The notes beneath the pieces are model-generated. The model was given only the letters and a program-made list of their open reading frames with translations, had not been told where the DNA came from and ran no database searches. The translations under genes were made by a program, and so were the position numbers. 64,000 bases of DNA from Rhyzopertha dominica (lineage: Eukaryota > Arthropoda > Insecta > Coleoptera > Bostrichidae): contig QCXZ01000041.1 in the NCBI GenBank assembly GCA_025024175.1, forward strand, positions 18,905,786 through 18,969,785. Direction: 5' to 3'. This document shows, piece after piece, positions 12,653-27,200 of this stretch (positions are counted from its first letter, which is position 1; every line of letters starts with the position of its first letter).

Positions 12653-12847
12653 CGACTAATCAGATATGTTCAGTAGCAGACCGGCAACGTTGGTGAATGA
12701 CGTCAATCCGTGACTAGGGCGATAAGTATCATCCTAGGTGACTACAATTTCTTACATTTTAGAATATTTGCGCGTAGTCACGGTGTTACGTCATGCGTCA
12801 ACCGGGCAACAATGCTTTCGCCTAGTGAGCATATCTAATTAGTCTTA
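12653..12847. repeat. Foldback element with arms of about 70 bp
   Basis: Bases 12653-12722 (gactaatcagatatgttcag...) pair with 12770-12847 (...gcatatctaattagtc) as diverged inverted repeats around a short A/T-rich loop. The shape is that of a foldback MITE. Confidence 0.6.
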
Positions 12848-13045
12848 GTGTCATGCATGATAACAAAGCCACCTAGCTGCCTCAATGCTTAATGGGAACT
12901 GCTTTCTATAGGAAGTGACCTGTATTCTGCCAAGATGGCATGCACCTGCATACCTCAACTTGACAGCAGGCCCTACGGCAACTTTTGAAGGCGGGCAAGA
13001 ATCGACATAGACATTAAAATGCATGCCTATACTATGCGGCCTGCA

Positions 13046-13432
13046 CCGCAACCAACTACTGAGAGATCTGTTTCGCTGTTGTTACAGCTCGTCAGTGTCG
13101 TTTAGGTCTAGTGCAGACAGTATGGCATAGAAATTGTTTTGCCTGTATACTAAAGGCTTGGTAAGATGTTAGTAGAACCTTAGATGGCAGTGCCACCTGT
13201 CAGCATTACACTGATATGATGCAAAATTTACTAAAGGAAGGAGCCTGTATTCTACCAAGTTGGCATGCACCTGCATACGTCATCATGTCAGTGTAATGCT
13301 GACAGATGTCATTGCCATCTAATTCTCTACTAACATCGTACCAAGACTTTGGCAAGATCGTCTTCACTAGAGCTAAACTACACTGACGAGCTGCAACAAC
13401 AGCGAAACAGATCTGTCTGTAGTTGGTTGCAG
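13046..13432. repeat. Foldback element with long arms
   Basis: The left arm, 13046-13221, starts gcaaccaactactgagagat and ends at ctgtcagcattacactgata. The right arm, 13281-13432, starts catcatgtcagtgtaatgct and ends gtagttggttgc. The arms are reverse complements with scattered changes and gaps over about 150 bp. The loop (ggagcctgtattctaccaag...) also resembles bases near 12913-12955. Confidence 0.65.
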
Positions 13433-16400
13433 ACAACATAGCAGACATATTCGGTTCCTAATATTTTTTCAAAAGTTTAAAACTAAAATCAGCTAGGGGA
13501 TCAAACATTATTATGTAATGAAAAACTTAGAAAAACTAGTGCGGGAATAATCAAGAAAAACTGACATTATCGCCGCCTTCATCCGTGGGTCATAACAATG
13601 CGGTCACTCCGGTGGACAGACAAGGCGGTTTCACATACGCGCGGAAGATGCAAAAACAAAACATAAGTTACTCATCCGTTAAACTCAAACAGATACAGTT
13701 AAGACTCACCGAGGGGTTTTCACCCCAGGTCCTCATCATTATCCTATCTATGACTTTATCCCTTAGATTACATCATTAGTCAATGGTGGTTATGAATACC
13801 TTGTTAGTTTTCTCTCTTCAACAATTAGCTAGTGTCAACCTGAAATAGTACAGGCTTCCCCGAACGCTCATCCTAAGGCCTATAAGGTCGCATTCCAATA
13901 GCCCAGATCGGGGGCACCTAATAAGGCTACCACCCTCTCCACCAGAACTATGTCATTCGAATAGCCCGCATTACCCCTCGGAATGCAAGTCACCCACTCG
14001 TAGGAACCACGGCTGTTAACCGGGCACTCTGCGCTAGGGATTTAAAACTACCCTAAGGCACATCATGGTCAAAGACCTCGCTCTCTCCGAGCCAAAATAA
14101 ATAATATTTTTCTGTCAAAAATAACATATCAATGCCTACTTTTGCATCTCCTCGCGACGCTGATATTTCTCGCCAAAACAATTAATCGCACGCATACGCA
14201 TTCGCTTCGATTTTAGTATTAATCTTATTAACGGCGATTCTAAACAGAGCAAGAAATTAATAAACGTACAAAAACACATTTTATTTTAATAAAAACACAG
14301 GTACAAAAAACATTTAACAATACTGATTATATTTTTATGTATGTTGGTATTAACTAACGGTGTATTTTGAGATAGTGGGGTTTTATAGTAACGTCTAATT
14401 TTATTTTAACACAATTGTCAATTATGTACCAGCCTTATCGCGTGTTACAAATAATTAAGTCATGATCCTTGTCTGGGCCATTTTGTTATCTCAGTGTTCA
14501 TTCAACAGATTCTGAAAACAAAGGACATCGAAAAAAATGTGCAGATTTTGTGTACTGATGGGTAGTAACCGTAGTCATTTGTTGATTATTAAGATACAAA
14601 AAATTGTAGGAATTCGACCAAAGGCACGAGTTAAAGAGTATTTTGTAAGCTTGCCTGTAATTGAAAACTACGCTTTATTGTGTTCCCTTTGTCTAATTCG
14701 CTGAATTTATATTTGAATTTAGTTTACCACGTGAATGCTTTCAGCGTCTGTAATATGAAATTATTATGAAAACGTAATATTTTAATGCAGATTGCATTAA
14801 GGTAATGAAACTGATCGTGAAAATAAGAATTGTACCGTAGTAGATAGGGCGTCATGTTGGAAAAAATGTGAGATCTATTAAGCATGTAAAACTAAACAAA
14901 CTTGCACCAAATATACGCTTCTATTTAATTATGATACTATTTGATATATATTGTTAAATTACAAAAATGCAAGGGAAACAATTATTTATAGCAAATAATA
15001 TGAACTTGTGGGAAATAAATGATATAATCTGTAAGTTATCAAACTGAATAATATTTGGTTCTGTTTCTGCAATTAAGAAAATTACAAGCTATTATTTTTC
15101 GTAAAATAATAAAAGAACTTACCGCTTTGGTCAAGAGAAGCAACACGATCATCTCTTTGAGGTAGGGATCTCACTGCTAGGACTTTGGATGCCTAATAAT
15201 TTTTAGGACCAGCTCAAAGTAAGTAGGAAAATAAAGCTCAACACTTTGTAAAGCAAATGTAGGTATTTCGTGTGTTAGTTAGTTAGTTAGATGGCAAATC
15301 AGTATGCATTTTTTACAAAAGGTAGAGAATTGCAACAGTGTATCTAGTTTTTGCATAAAGAAGTAAAGACAACTTTCAAAAGTAACCTACATCAAGAGAG
15401 AACTAGTTAAATCAATATATCTAGAATTCCAAGAGTAAATGGAAAGCTAAAGTTAGTTCTTCAACTTGCAGTACAGTTTATGCATCAAAAATATATGTGA
15501 GTTAGCGTACTTATTTGTTGTCAATACATTTTTTGTTTATCTGCACATAATTTTCTAAATTCTTGGTTGAAAACAATTTGTTTATTTTCTTTTGACGTTC
15601 TTGACTCCCATAATGATAAAAAAGGATGACACTAACATTTTATCATTAACGAAAAAATAATAATATACGAATCTATACAGAAAAGAAGACTAGATACCTT
15701 CTGGATTCAGAAAAAAAGGACAACATGCATACAATAAGAGGAAAACTATAATAAACTGGGAATCAAATAATTAAATACTCAAGCCGTTAATTCTCTTAAG
15801 AATTAAGTACCGGCCCACCAGAGCAAATGCAGGGATTTATAACCTATTCTGAAAAGGAAAAACAAAATACGGCAAAGCAAAAGAAAAGGGACAAGCGAAG
15901 AAAGGAGATGAAAAGTAAGTAAGAAAAAACCTCTTTTGAAAATTCTTCTCCATAATGAGGAAGGTTAGTTTCTCAAAGCTATCGAAGCGAATAATTTACA
16001 TATATACAAACTAATTTAATAAGCGCCTGTTACAGAATTGAATAGAAATGGAAACGGATTATACAAAAGTTCTTGTGCAATTAAAATCAGGCCAGTAAGC
16101 TTAAACAATAAAACAGGAGAGGTTACTGAAATCAGATGGATTAAGTAGTTATTTTTCCACTTGTTGCTAATTCTTTGTTCAGATTATAATGAAGTGTTCG
16201 ATAACAAGTAATTTCAATGTACAATCTAAACTAATGAATGGTTGCTTCAAATGTATACACAGTATCACTCATTTTGCAATAAGTTATCAGTGAAAGGCAT
16301 TCTCTTATCGATAATACTCTAATTAAAGAAAAACCTACCGATTACCGCTGATGCTCTTGTACTTGCAGACCCTACGTCATTGCTTTGTCATATAACAGGA

Positions 16401-16865
16401 CATCTGTTATTCGATGCAAAGTATGATACAATGAGAGGCAATCAAATATACATTAAAGAACATCCACTCATAGGCGGGTCAAGAACTTTTAAAACAGGGG
16501 AAACACAAACATTTTTAAAATTAGCGTTACTAATGTATATGTTTGACAGTCCCGATAAAAACCTTTTTAATGCCAAACATCGATGATGTCATCAATACTC
16601 AACTGATATTTTGATGGATGACTTGCAGCCTCAAGCCTTTGTAATGCTTATGTGTAAATACATGGTTTTACTAATTTCATATAAACAAAACGCTGCATCC
16701 GGATATTATACAAATAGCATTAAAATTGGATATGTATACAAAATCATTTTAATTGTGTTTAATATGTAATAATAATAATGAAATAATAATAATAATAATC
16801 ATGATAATTGTGTACTCTATACTGTTTGTACCATAACCAATTGCATACAGTTTTTCTTTTATTAA

Positions 16866-16990
16866 GGTTCGTCAGTGCAGTCTAGGTTCAGTACAGACAG
16901 CATATCATAAACATTTATAGTGTCTTGCCTGTTTTGTGGAAAACGTCGCAGATACCTACTGTCAAGCTGAAGTATGTAGATACATGCCAA
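16866..16990. repeat. Diverged further copy of the 13-kb foldback family
   Basis: The segment gttcgtcagtgcagtctagg, followed by cagtacagacagcatatcat and ending tgtcttgcctg, matches 13080-13145 in order. The following 16970-17025 region matches the foldback loop in reverse complement. It is one arm plus loop of the same family. Confidence 0.55.
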
Positions 16991-18209
16991 CTCGTAAGAT
17001 TACAAGTTACTTTCCTTAATGAAGTACTTCCTTGAAGCGGACAAGTGGTTTTCTCAATTCATTCAGTTTTGTTCATAGATAGCGGGGTAGAGAAAGTACT
17101 TAGTTAACTTTGTGTTAAAATTCACCAAATGACCGGGCAATCGACAATGTAGATCTCTGTACTTATAGACCACATCGTAGTGCATAAAGCCTCCGCTAGA
17201 TATTGATTTTTAGAAAATGACAACCAAAGTTCGTCATCAAAAAAACGTCAAAAAATAAAAAAAAATAAGGTAGTTATTAGAAGATTAAGTTACATTATAC
17301 ACAGATGAAGTAAGGTAGTTATAAAGGCAGATTATGGGAAGCGGTAGCGTCTTAAGATGGCGAGTTGGACTAAAGAATGAATATGATTTATATACTAAAC
17401 TATATATTAACAAGCAGAAAGGAAATGCTGTTAAGAAAAAGTATTTGTTGCTTCTTTCAGTTTATTACCAGCCATTTTTTTAACATCCTGTGCTTGAACC
17501 TGCCTAGATTTTTCATTGGGACCGCCACTGACGGGAAGTAGTTCCCGCTTGAGAGCACATGTGGCAATGTCGTGTCAGTTTTCTATTACTAATTTTACTC
17601 TGTAGATCTTTCTAATGATTGTTCAGTGAGATGTAAGAAAAAAGAAACCCAATTGTGCCACGCACATAAAAATGTGTATACTTGAACTTAAATCGGGTTG
17701 ACAAGATATAGTAATCTTGAAATAGCGCTGTACAACGTGGGTTTGGTGTAGGTAGCATCTCACAGGTACAATATAATTTTCGACGATAAAGAGATCCATA
17801 TCATATTTTAACATGGTTGTTCAACATAATTGTTTTGTAGAGCACCAATCGATCAATCTGACAAATTAGATTTATATTTACCTCTGGAATGTTGAAAATA
17901 CATAAAAAATTAAATCTGTAAGATTTTGAGGACATATTTTTGTTAAGATTATTTTATAAAAAAAGCCCAAGAAGTACAGGGAAGTTACCAACATAAGTAT
18001 CAATCTCAGTGAGACCTAAACAAGGTTATTATGTCTTATCTGGTACGTGATCGCAACTTCTCAACAAATGAATATGCCACCTGTTGAAACTTTCGATCAG
18101 TAAACTAATCAAGCTCTTATAACTTACTTCGCAATCGATTGAATTAATCTTAGGTTATCAAACGGCAAGCTGGAACTTCAATCAAAACAATAATTGTTCC
18201 TGTAGTGAA

Positions 18210-21200
18210 ATGGAGACTGTTTTTGTGTTTCTTCTGGTTTTGTTAGCATGCGGCACTGCCTTAGACAAAGAATCTTTTTATACGTATTATATGAAATCGA
18301 TGGATTTATCCAGGGAAGACAGCAACGAGACTTCAAAGTGCAACGAACATATAGGAAAATTTCTCGAGGGACTGATAGATGGCGAAACATGGACATTACA
18401 AAGTAAGTAAAAGTAGTCAACAACATAGCAAAACTAATTGTGGTCGACTGTTATTTATTTTTTGCTTGTCAGATAAATTAATATAGTAATTAAATCTTGT
18501 ATGACACATTGGTATAAAAAATGCATCGCATGTTGCGTGCACACGCTGATGTCGTTTTGATCTAATTCGAATAAAGTTACATTTTTACGCTTCATCCTAA
18601 TGGAATGTGTAGTACCTATTATTAGTTATTTGTTTGTTTAAATAAACACTTCTTATGAAAACCAACAACTTTTAATTAATATCTTTGTACAGCGAACGTA
18701 AACGAAAAGTAACAGCATAATAATAAAGACAGGGACGTATCCCACAAGGATACCAACTTAACCTATAGGCACTAAAATCGGCGCGAAATTTAAATTTGAA
18801 ATAAAGTCACTATAAATGTATAATTATTTTTTAGTGCTGGATGCGTCTGGATCAGTCCCAGTTGGTATGCTGAGGGGAAACAGGATAGACATGGGTTTAT
18901 TTGATGAATGCGTACAAATCAGGCACGAAACTGATGATGATATCATCAAAGGTCGTTACTGTTTTGGCGGCCTCATTGTACCTTTAACGGAAAGCGACAA
19001 TTCATCGGATGTAAATGACACAGCATTTAGAAGTGACGTCCAGGTACATTTTCTATATACATATGTACAGAGTGAACAATTTAGAGAGGTGACATACCAG
19101 TGGTTCTAAAGCTTTGAATAACATGGCTAAGAGAAATTGCTGGAAATTATTTTCAAGTTTGTATAACCACCGCTAGAGGGCCCTACAGTATGTAGAGGGT
19201 TGCTATAAACGTTTCACGCAACGCGGGCGGCGTTGTATTTGTTTTCTCACAACCTCACAAATAAGATACATAACCTAAAAGGTATACGATACCATGTCGG
19301 CCCACAGTTCCGAAATGTGTTTTCTGCAACCTTAAAGTTGATTATTGCACCAAACAGTACAGAATATGTTGAAAATACAAACTCCCACGCGTTTTCTCAT
19401 ATTAAAATAAATCAAATAATTCAACAATCGACAGATTATAAGTATACGTCAAAGCAATTGTTTTGTTCACCTTCCTAAGAGGCGGCAAATTGATTTAATT
19501 GATAATTTCCATATTCTCTGAGCTAAACTATAATTTTTGTACTAAGCACTTATTTTGTAAAATGTCAAATAAACGTTTCTAAAAGCTTCTATAAAATGCA
19601 ACGTTAATGCTAGTAAGTAACTTGTTCACTGACCGCAAGGGCCGTTTTCTGAATATTTTACCGAAATTACGATATTATTCAGAATTTTTAAACACAACGT
19701 TACGAGACTTCTCACGTAATTAAAATAGAATTAAATGCAGATAAAACTGGCGAAAATCGCATTTTGATATGCTTCTGGTGTTAGAAAATATTAAAGGTTG
19801 AATAGAATAATATAGAATAAAATCGTGGGAATTTGAAGCAGCTACTTTATTTAAATTCTTATTGTTAAAAATAGTAAAATAATGTATTTTTTTCTTGGCC
19901 ACTTAAGTATATTTTTGCATTTGTAGCTAAAGCTACAAATTGATCCGTTAAAAAAAGGTAAACAAGCACTTGGAACTACATGGAAATATTTCTGAACATT
20001 TGATCGAATTGTGTAGTTGACTGAGCTATCTTTATTTATTTGTGTTCATTGCTATCTCTTGTTGGCTTTTTGTAATTTTTTGTTAATTTTTATTGTTCTT
20101 GACTTATACTAATCGATTCAGAAATCAATTATCAGTTGAATAATGAACATCATCTATACATAAAGTATCACAAATTTATAATAGTTTTGGAAAGGTAGAA
20201 GTACGTTTTCTGGCATAAATGTTAATAGCTAGCCAAGTACAGTAAGTTGTTCGTCTATTAAGTTTTTTGTCAGCATCTGCGAATTTAATATTTTCCACAA
20301 AAAGAAGAGCATAAAATCACTACATGACATTCAAAATAGTAATGCCCTCTTCCGGTAATAATTAGAAGTGATGTAAAGACGAAAATAATAATTATTGAGG
20401 TATCCTTACAAATTTTCAAAAGAATACTTAACATCAAAATTTCCTGAAGTAATCCTACGTAAGCTTATGTTTAGACACACTATATATATTGATATACTTA
20501 GTGTACATACCAAAAGCTACGTTCGCACAGGTCAAAAATGTCTTCTTAGTTTTTAAACGCTAGGAGGAAGTTATAGAGTGTATGGTTTGTGTCAAGATAT
20601 TACAATATAACTTCAAAATGAGCTGTCGATAATCGTGGTAAACATTATTGCCAATCGCTTGTAACACCGCAGGATACCACAACAAAGCAGAACAGGCTTT
20701 AGGTAAAATTTCGAATTGTATATTTGTACGAAACATGACTACCAAAACGATGGATTCATAACTCTAACAAGTGTTGCATCAAGTCACCCGCTAATCGAGG
20801 GAAGATGATTACTTTTATTACTATTATTTACGTAGTCTCTGGGCTTAAAACGCACTTCTTTTGTCCGGAAAAATATAAAATGTTTAAGTTTGGATTACCA
20901 CCACGATCCGGCAGCAGAATTGTTTGAAGAATGGTTCAAAAACCCGTTGCTATAAAACATACTACCGAAAAGCGACATTACTATGGAATTGGTATGTGGT
21001 AATACTTTCTATTTGTAAATTTATATAACATTTACCTAATTATAAGCCCAATTTTATTTGTAATATTATTTAAATGTATTTTAAGTGTACATGTTTATCA
21101 GTAATGGGGTATAAGACAACTATTGAAACTGAACAAGACATTCACTTACAATGTTTCTATTTTGCTCTACTATCCTAATACAACCATCAGTTATTTAAAA

Positions 21201-24200
21201 AAATTACATACGAATAGTTTATAACAATTACAAATCTGAAGGGTCCGTTCGTCCTGGTTTCAATGACTTGCCGAATTCGCGCTTCTTTCCAGCCAATCGT
21301 ATTCAGTCTGTTGCACACTTGGCATCATTGTATGTCCTTGCCAAGTTTATTTACATGATCATATGTTTATGTAAACATAACCTAAACTAATGGGTACTTT
21401 AGAGTTGTCGAAAACTGGGTGTATTAATACCATTTCTCAGTTTGTAGGCAAAATATCATCAGGAAGCATAAAGACTGATTCGAGCAGCTTATCGCGTATT
21501 GATCACAACATCAAATAACAAAAAGCAAAATCTGCGAGTACTATACATAACCAAACACAAACACGTGCACTTTCGTCTTTCACTGTCATGCTGTCATTTG
21601 TCATTGGTTACGGGCATGTCCGTCAGCTGATTGCTTTTCTCTGTTGTCAAACGTTCGACCAGTACATACGTCATGATGACGTATGTACTGGCCGCGTTTA
21701 AAAAGGGGCGTTGTCTCCCGCCAATTTACAATAATTTTTTTAGGGCATTAAAACTCCACAGACGAAAGAAATATTTTGGAATTAGCATTAGCATACCTTT
21801 AGCTTCACAAAACATATTTTTCCAGAAAAGTGTCTTATACCCCATTAGCGATTGCAATAAAATATGTCCTGACATTTTCAGAATTTATTTAGTGTCATTT
21901 AATAGTTTTGTTGCCCGCTTTTATTTTATCAGTTCGTTTTACGGCTGTTTATTGTGGTTCGGTAAGTATAGCCCCCAACTGACTTTATTGCGACAATACC
22001 CAAACTCATTTTGAAATATAGTAAGATACACTATACCAGATTCAAATTCAAATCTAGTTTGGCCACACAATACAACCAGTTCCCAATATAGCATAAAATT
22101 GCATTTGTACGCAGTCATTGAATGCTATACAGTGTGCGTCTTAATAAGCCTCCTCTCCATGTTAACTTTTAAACGCTATAAGTTAAAATTCCTATAAAGT
22201 GCGGTCAATATCGTTGAAATGTTTTTTCTTCACCAGGTGAAATGGTTTTCTCAAAATTCTACTGCCTCAAAATTTTTAAATAGCAACGATCTTGCACAAA
22301 GTCTTTAGAGGCGCCCTGTATGTAACATTTTGTCGTGCTGGAAAAGCATTTGACCTACTTTTTGACAATAAATACGTTATTATGTCGGTTATGTTTAATA
22401 CATTCATTAAAAACTTTTTGTATTAATATTATAATGCGACGATATGTGATCTTTTCAAGAATTACTGCTTGTCAAAGTGATTTTAATATAGATTGTCTTT
22501 GTGTAACATGTAATGCATCACTGAAAAGCTCTCCAATGAAAAAAATTGGGTTTCATAAAAAAACGAAAGTTTGGGCAATTAAATTTGAGAAAAAGTAGTC
22601 GTATTGAAACTAAAACTATTTAGCGAACAAGAAAAAATGTAGATTTACGTTTTAAAAACACTTTACCGGCTTGAGTTTAAAGTAAGATATTTTTTTTATT
22701 TTACAGGCTATAAGACCGAATCTGGTTCCTATGAACACAAGAGACTCTGATGACGATACTGACTTTCCAACTTATTTCGTTACGTCTATTTGCATACCTG
22801 ATAGTTGCTACCCAAGTGATGTTTTTGGAGCTTTGGGAAGCGACGTCGCTTGCAGCACTGAAGATCAAAACAAAATACTCGACGCAGGCGATATAGCTTT
22901 CCTGTAAGCTAGAGTAAGACTCATGTGATATTGTGATTTTATCTAAAATACTCATATATAAATAATCTGAGATTTAGGTCTTCATTTGCAGAATTTTCTT
23001 TGGACTAATTATGATATTGTTAATATTAAGCACAAGTTACGATGTGTATATGCAAAAGAAAAAATTAAGTAAGCTCTAATCGACATTAATCTCTTGGACA
23101 CATTTATTATCATACATACTTTTCCAGAAATCAGAAACTCGATTTTAATTGCGTTCTCGCTGTATACCAACGGTAAAAAAATCATAAAAGTCTCAAATGC
23201 TCAGAATCAAATCATGTGTTTCAATGGAATGAAGGTTCTAAGTTTATTCTGGGTGATAGCCGGGCACAGATATTCTCTTCAGAACGCCATCGTCGTCAAT
23301 ATTCTTGATACTGAAGAGGTAAGTTAACCATAAGCTATGTAATTAGTGTGCTTAGCATATCTACATAAAAACGAGTTGTTTTTTTCACTGAAGCAGTCGT
23401 CTCTCGTATTTTTGTTACCACCCTTTGTGTTCCAGCAGCTTTCGCCCGTCGTATGTTGTTCTTTGTTTTCCATATTCTTCTTACCTATTTTAAGGAGTCA
23501 TTCACTTTACAGTCTTCATGATACTTGTGTGTCCTGAGTGGCTTAACAAGTAAAACTGAAAAAAGAACGTAGTTTAAAAGGGTGTGTAGGTAAATTAGTA
23601 CACAAGAGTATATTTGTTTAAATATTTTGGCTTCACTTTTGCCAGAAGTAGGTCATTCATTGTTAACCATGCTTTTGTAACCTTAATCAGTTAATAACTG
23701 ACTCATGCTTATAAGGGTTCGAATATTTGTCATCCAGCTGTTCACGTTGTTTTATATTATGTGCTAACTAATGAGTTATAAAATCCTTGCTGCCTGCATT
23801 GTAGTCAAAACTCAGACAGGAACGATTGACCATTGTCATATGCTTTGTTTTTATATCGTCCAACAACACATGCAATATCCATTTGCATTCCATATTTATA
23901 TTTTATTAATAAAATCTGTGTCTTGTAATCGCTATTATGCTTTTCTCCCCATATTCAAACTTTGTTGTGAAATTCATCCGAAAATGTCCCTGTTTCTTTT
24001 TGTACGTATTTATTTTACATATTCCAGTATAATCAGCAAATAATATTTTACTTATCACGGCTTGACTTTTTTTGGGAGTAATATCGGATTTTTTGTATTT
24101 CCTGTAAGTATGGCTTAAGCTTAAGTATTCAAAGATTTTTAGATTTCGTTGCGTTAGCCTAGTTATTTCGAGAATTTCACATTTAGGCCCTCCAGTCCTG

Positions 24201-27200
24201 AAATACCTAATTAACGCTGTAAGATATCATAACTCTGGTATACATTAATTTACTTACTACTAATCTACTACGCCGTGAGTTGCCATATTCATAAAAAACT
24301 TGTGGATTAGATATATTCACTGAAATTGACCTTATGCCTTTAAATATAAAAGGGTGGTATTCATTGACCTATAAATTCGTTTAACACCATATTAACGTAT
24401 TTATTCAGTAATTGTTGTCCCAAGCTGTCTACTGTCAGTTTGTTTGCAAGAACTTTATGTTCGCGTCAAGTTGGCTCTAAAAAAAGCTTTTTTTATTATA
24501 TTTCTTATTATGGAAATGCAGGTTCTTTTTCAAAAATATTTTGGTTAACTTAACAAAGTCTGAGATTTACTAAGATATACTACAAAATGGAGTCTTTGTA
24601 AAAACAGAAATACACGCCCTTTCCACCTTTTTTTAAGAGGATCAGAACTTTCAGTTTTAACTTCCTTTGTGGCTTTGTTCCAATTTTAAGAGTCAAAAAT
24701 TCTCATTCACTACATTCTAACACACACGTAGTCTCAAGTGGGTAACAGAGAAGATAGATTTTTTTTATTAATAAACTGGGGAGCATAACTATAGCCCCAC
24801 CTTTTATTATGAGTTTTTCTTGGCCAAATGCAAACGTAATTTAATGTAACTTGCAAGAAGGATTCAAGAAATAAAAATAATAGGAACTGGACTATTTAAA
24901 GTAATTTATTAATAGTTTCCATAATTAATGAAATGATTTCTAAAATTTGCCTGGTGGCTGTGATCGAACGTCAAAAATATGTGTATATTTATTTTGTTAT
25001 TATTAATTGCCACTGTGTTATATTGGATTTTTGGGATGAAGGCTTTAGTCGCCGAAAAGTTGCTCAAAGTATTAACCGGTCACGTAAAGTTGTCGCCAAT
25101 TATTTGCGAAACCCTGAACAGTATGGCACAAACAAGAAAGGTGGCCCTAAGAAAAAAACCGCTGCAAATTGAATCAATACTTCCACATCCAATTGTCAAA
25201 ATGACGTTTACGTTTTTATTTCTTATACTGTACGATTAGTAATCAGATTTTGAGCATTTTGTCTCCCAACACATTTTTTCTAAGACAAAGTCCTCTTGAT
25301 ATTAGCAAAAATATATAAGTTTTAAAATCGGTTTTTTCAAATAACTCGAAAATTATTAACTTAACAAACAAATTACAAGAGTGCTTTCTGATCAGAAATT
25401 TGATTTTCTATATAATACCAAAATTTAAAAAAATCGTACGAGCAGGGACCAAATAGGTTTTTTGCAAATATTTCGAAAATGTCAAAATTTTGAATAAATT
25501 TTCTAGGACACCTTTTTTGTGAGAAATTTTATTTCCTTCCTTCATTTTTTGAATTATTAAATATATTTGGAGATATTTAGGAAAAACAATTTTCTTTAAG
25601 TGACGCTTTTTTTGCTAATATCTTCTAAACAGTTTGCTGCACCGAAAATTTATAAGAACGAATAATACCCGCAGTTATACTACTAATCACATACTAAAAC
25701 GAAAAAAATAAAAATTTGCAAAAAGGGTAGTTACCCCCCAATTTCGCCCCCTTCCCGATATCCTACTTACCCCAAAAACAATAGGTCGCTTTGGGTAGTT
25801 GAGATTAAGTTGATATATTAAGTCTTTTGAAAGTTGTGGTGTATACAAACAAAACTACATACACACAGACAAGAAATTTTTGTTTGCTCAAATTTTGTTT
25901 TTTTTGCGTTTTCGACCATTTTAAAGCGAATGAGCAGATAAAAATTTTTGAAAATTTTTTTCGCGATACAATACTTCCCATCCGTTGGATGTGGAAGTAA
26001 AATTACGCCCAGAGCTGCAAGAAGAATTATTGCTACAGCGAGTAACACTTTAAAAAGTCGAAAAAGAATTGCCCAAAAGTGGGGGCTTGATGTTTTAAAA
26101 TGGACTATAGGGAGAGTTCTGAAGAAAAGTGAAGACATTTACATTATACGCCGAAAACTAAGAAAATGTCCCAGAGTTCTTCCTCATCATAAAACAGCCC
26201 GTTTGTAATTTGGTCGTGAGAATATGAATCAAAATTGGGAAAATGTAAACCAAACTTTACAATTAAACCTCGAATTAAACTACGTTATTAAAAAAAATAC
26301 AGATTATCTTATGTGATGAAAAAAAATTAATCTTAATGGTCCAGATGGTTTCACTTGTTATTGACGAGATTTGAGGAGAGAACTTGAGTATCTTTGAAAA
26401 CGAAACTTTCGAGGTGGTACATTAGTGCTTTACAAAAGCAGCCGTTTTAAGACTGGCTTACTCATCAACTCGAATAAACAGTAGAGAGTACATTCAAGTT
26501 CTTGAGACAAAAATGCCTTTTTCAAATAACAATTACAAACGAGATTTCATTTTCCAACAAGATAATGCGAGAATTCATGTCTGGCTTGGTTTGCTAACCA
26601 AATTGAAAACCTTTTGGGTATCTTAGTTTGGCGAGTATGTGCTGATAACCGATAGTATGCCACCATAAATGAACTCAAAAATTCATTAGAAGAGGTTTGG
26701 CCAATTTGGAACCAAGAATATTAAATAATTTGGTTGGAAGGATGAATTCTAGAATTTTTGAGCTAAGTAGGAAGAATGAAGACCATAGCCATTATTAATT
26801 TACGAATGTTTTGTTAAAATTTGTTCAATTCTGTATGAAATTTAGATGGGTCTATAGTTGTGCGCCAGTCCAATTTAGTTTACTTCCTATTATTTTCGTT
26901 ATATTACTTTCGTTTTTTTATCCCTCTTGTTAGTTACATTAATTTACGTTTACATTTGATGAAGAAAAACTTAAAATTCAGGATTGGGCTATAGTTATGC
27001 TCCCCAGTTTATAATACAAAGCTAGAAGTGACCCGCGTTACCGTTCATATTCACTTGCTTGTCAGATTGTGACGTATTTTTGTTTTTACAGTCAAGTACC
27101 TGTTTTAAAATTGATAGTCTTGTAATTAAGATATAAGTAAGTTGTTTGTGCAACTTGTAAACAAATTTACGTTCAAGCAAACGTTTTCTTTCTATACTGT

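Larger units (their letters stand above)
7564..18209. other. A-B intergenic region, transposon-derived and non-coding
   Basis: This 10.6-kb gap contains no open frame resembling a known protein and no tRNA-like cloverleaf that I could see. It is built largely of inverted-repeat elements listed separately (7893-7961, 9136-10128, 10744-11289, 12591-13432, 16866-16990). A G/C-richer patch at about 13880-14110 looks foreign to the AT-rich surroundings and may be a retroelement fragment. In 14110-16860 and 17000-18209 I see nothing definable. Confidence 0.6.
24774..27009 (+). mobile_element. Decayed Tc1/mariner transposon, interrupted by a nested MITE
   Basis: The ends are exact inverted repeats of at least 24 bp (left starts AACTGGGGAGCA; right ends TGCTCCCCAGTT), each flanked by TA (24772-24773, 27010-27011). 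The element is 2236 bp; without the 818-bp insert at 25180-25997 and one TA it would be about 1.4 kb, normal for Tc1/mariner. It lies entirely inside intron 5 of gene B (23319-27426), on the same strand as the gene. Confidence 0.85.

Noticed and set aside
21631..22014. 127-codon open stretch in intron 2 of gene B
   Set aside because: No recognisable motif, and it runs across a perfect palindrome. Probably not coding.
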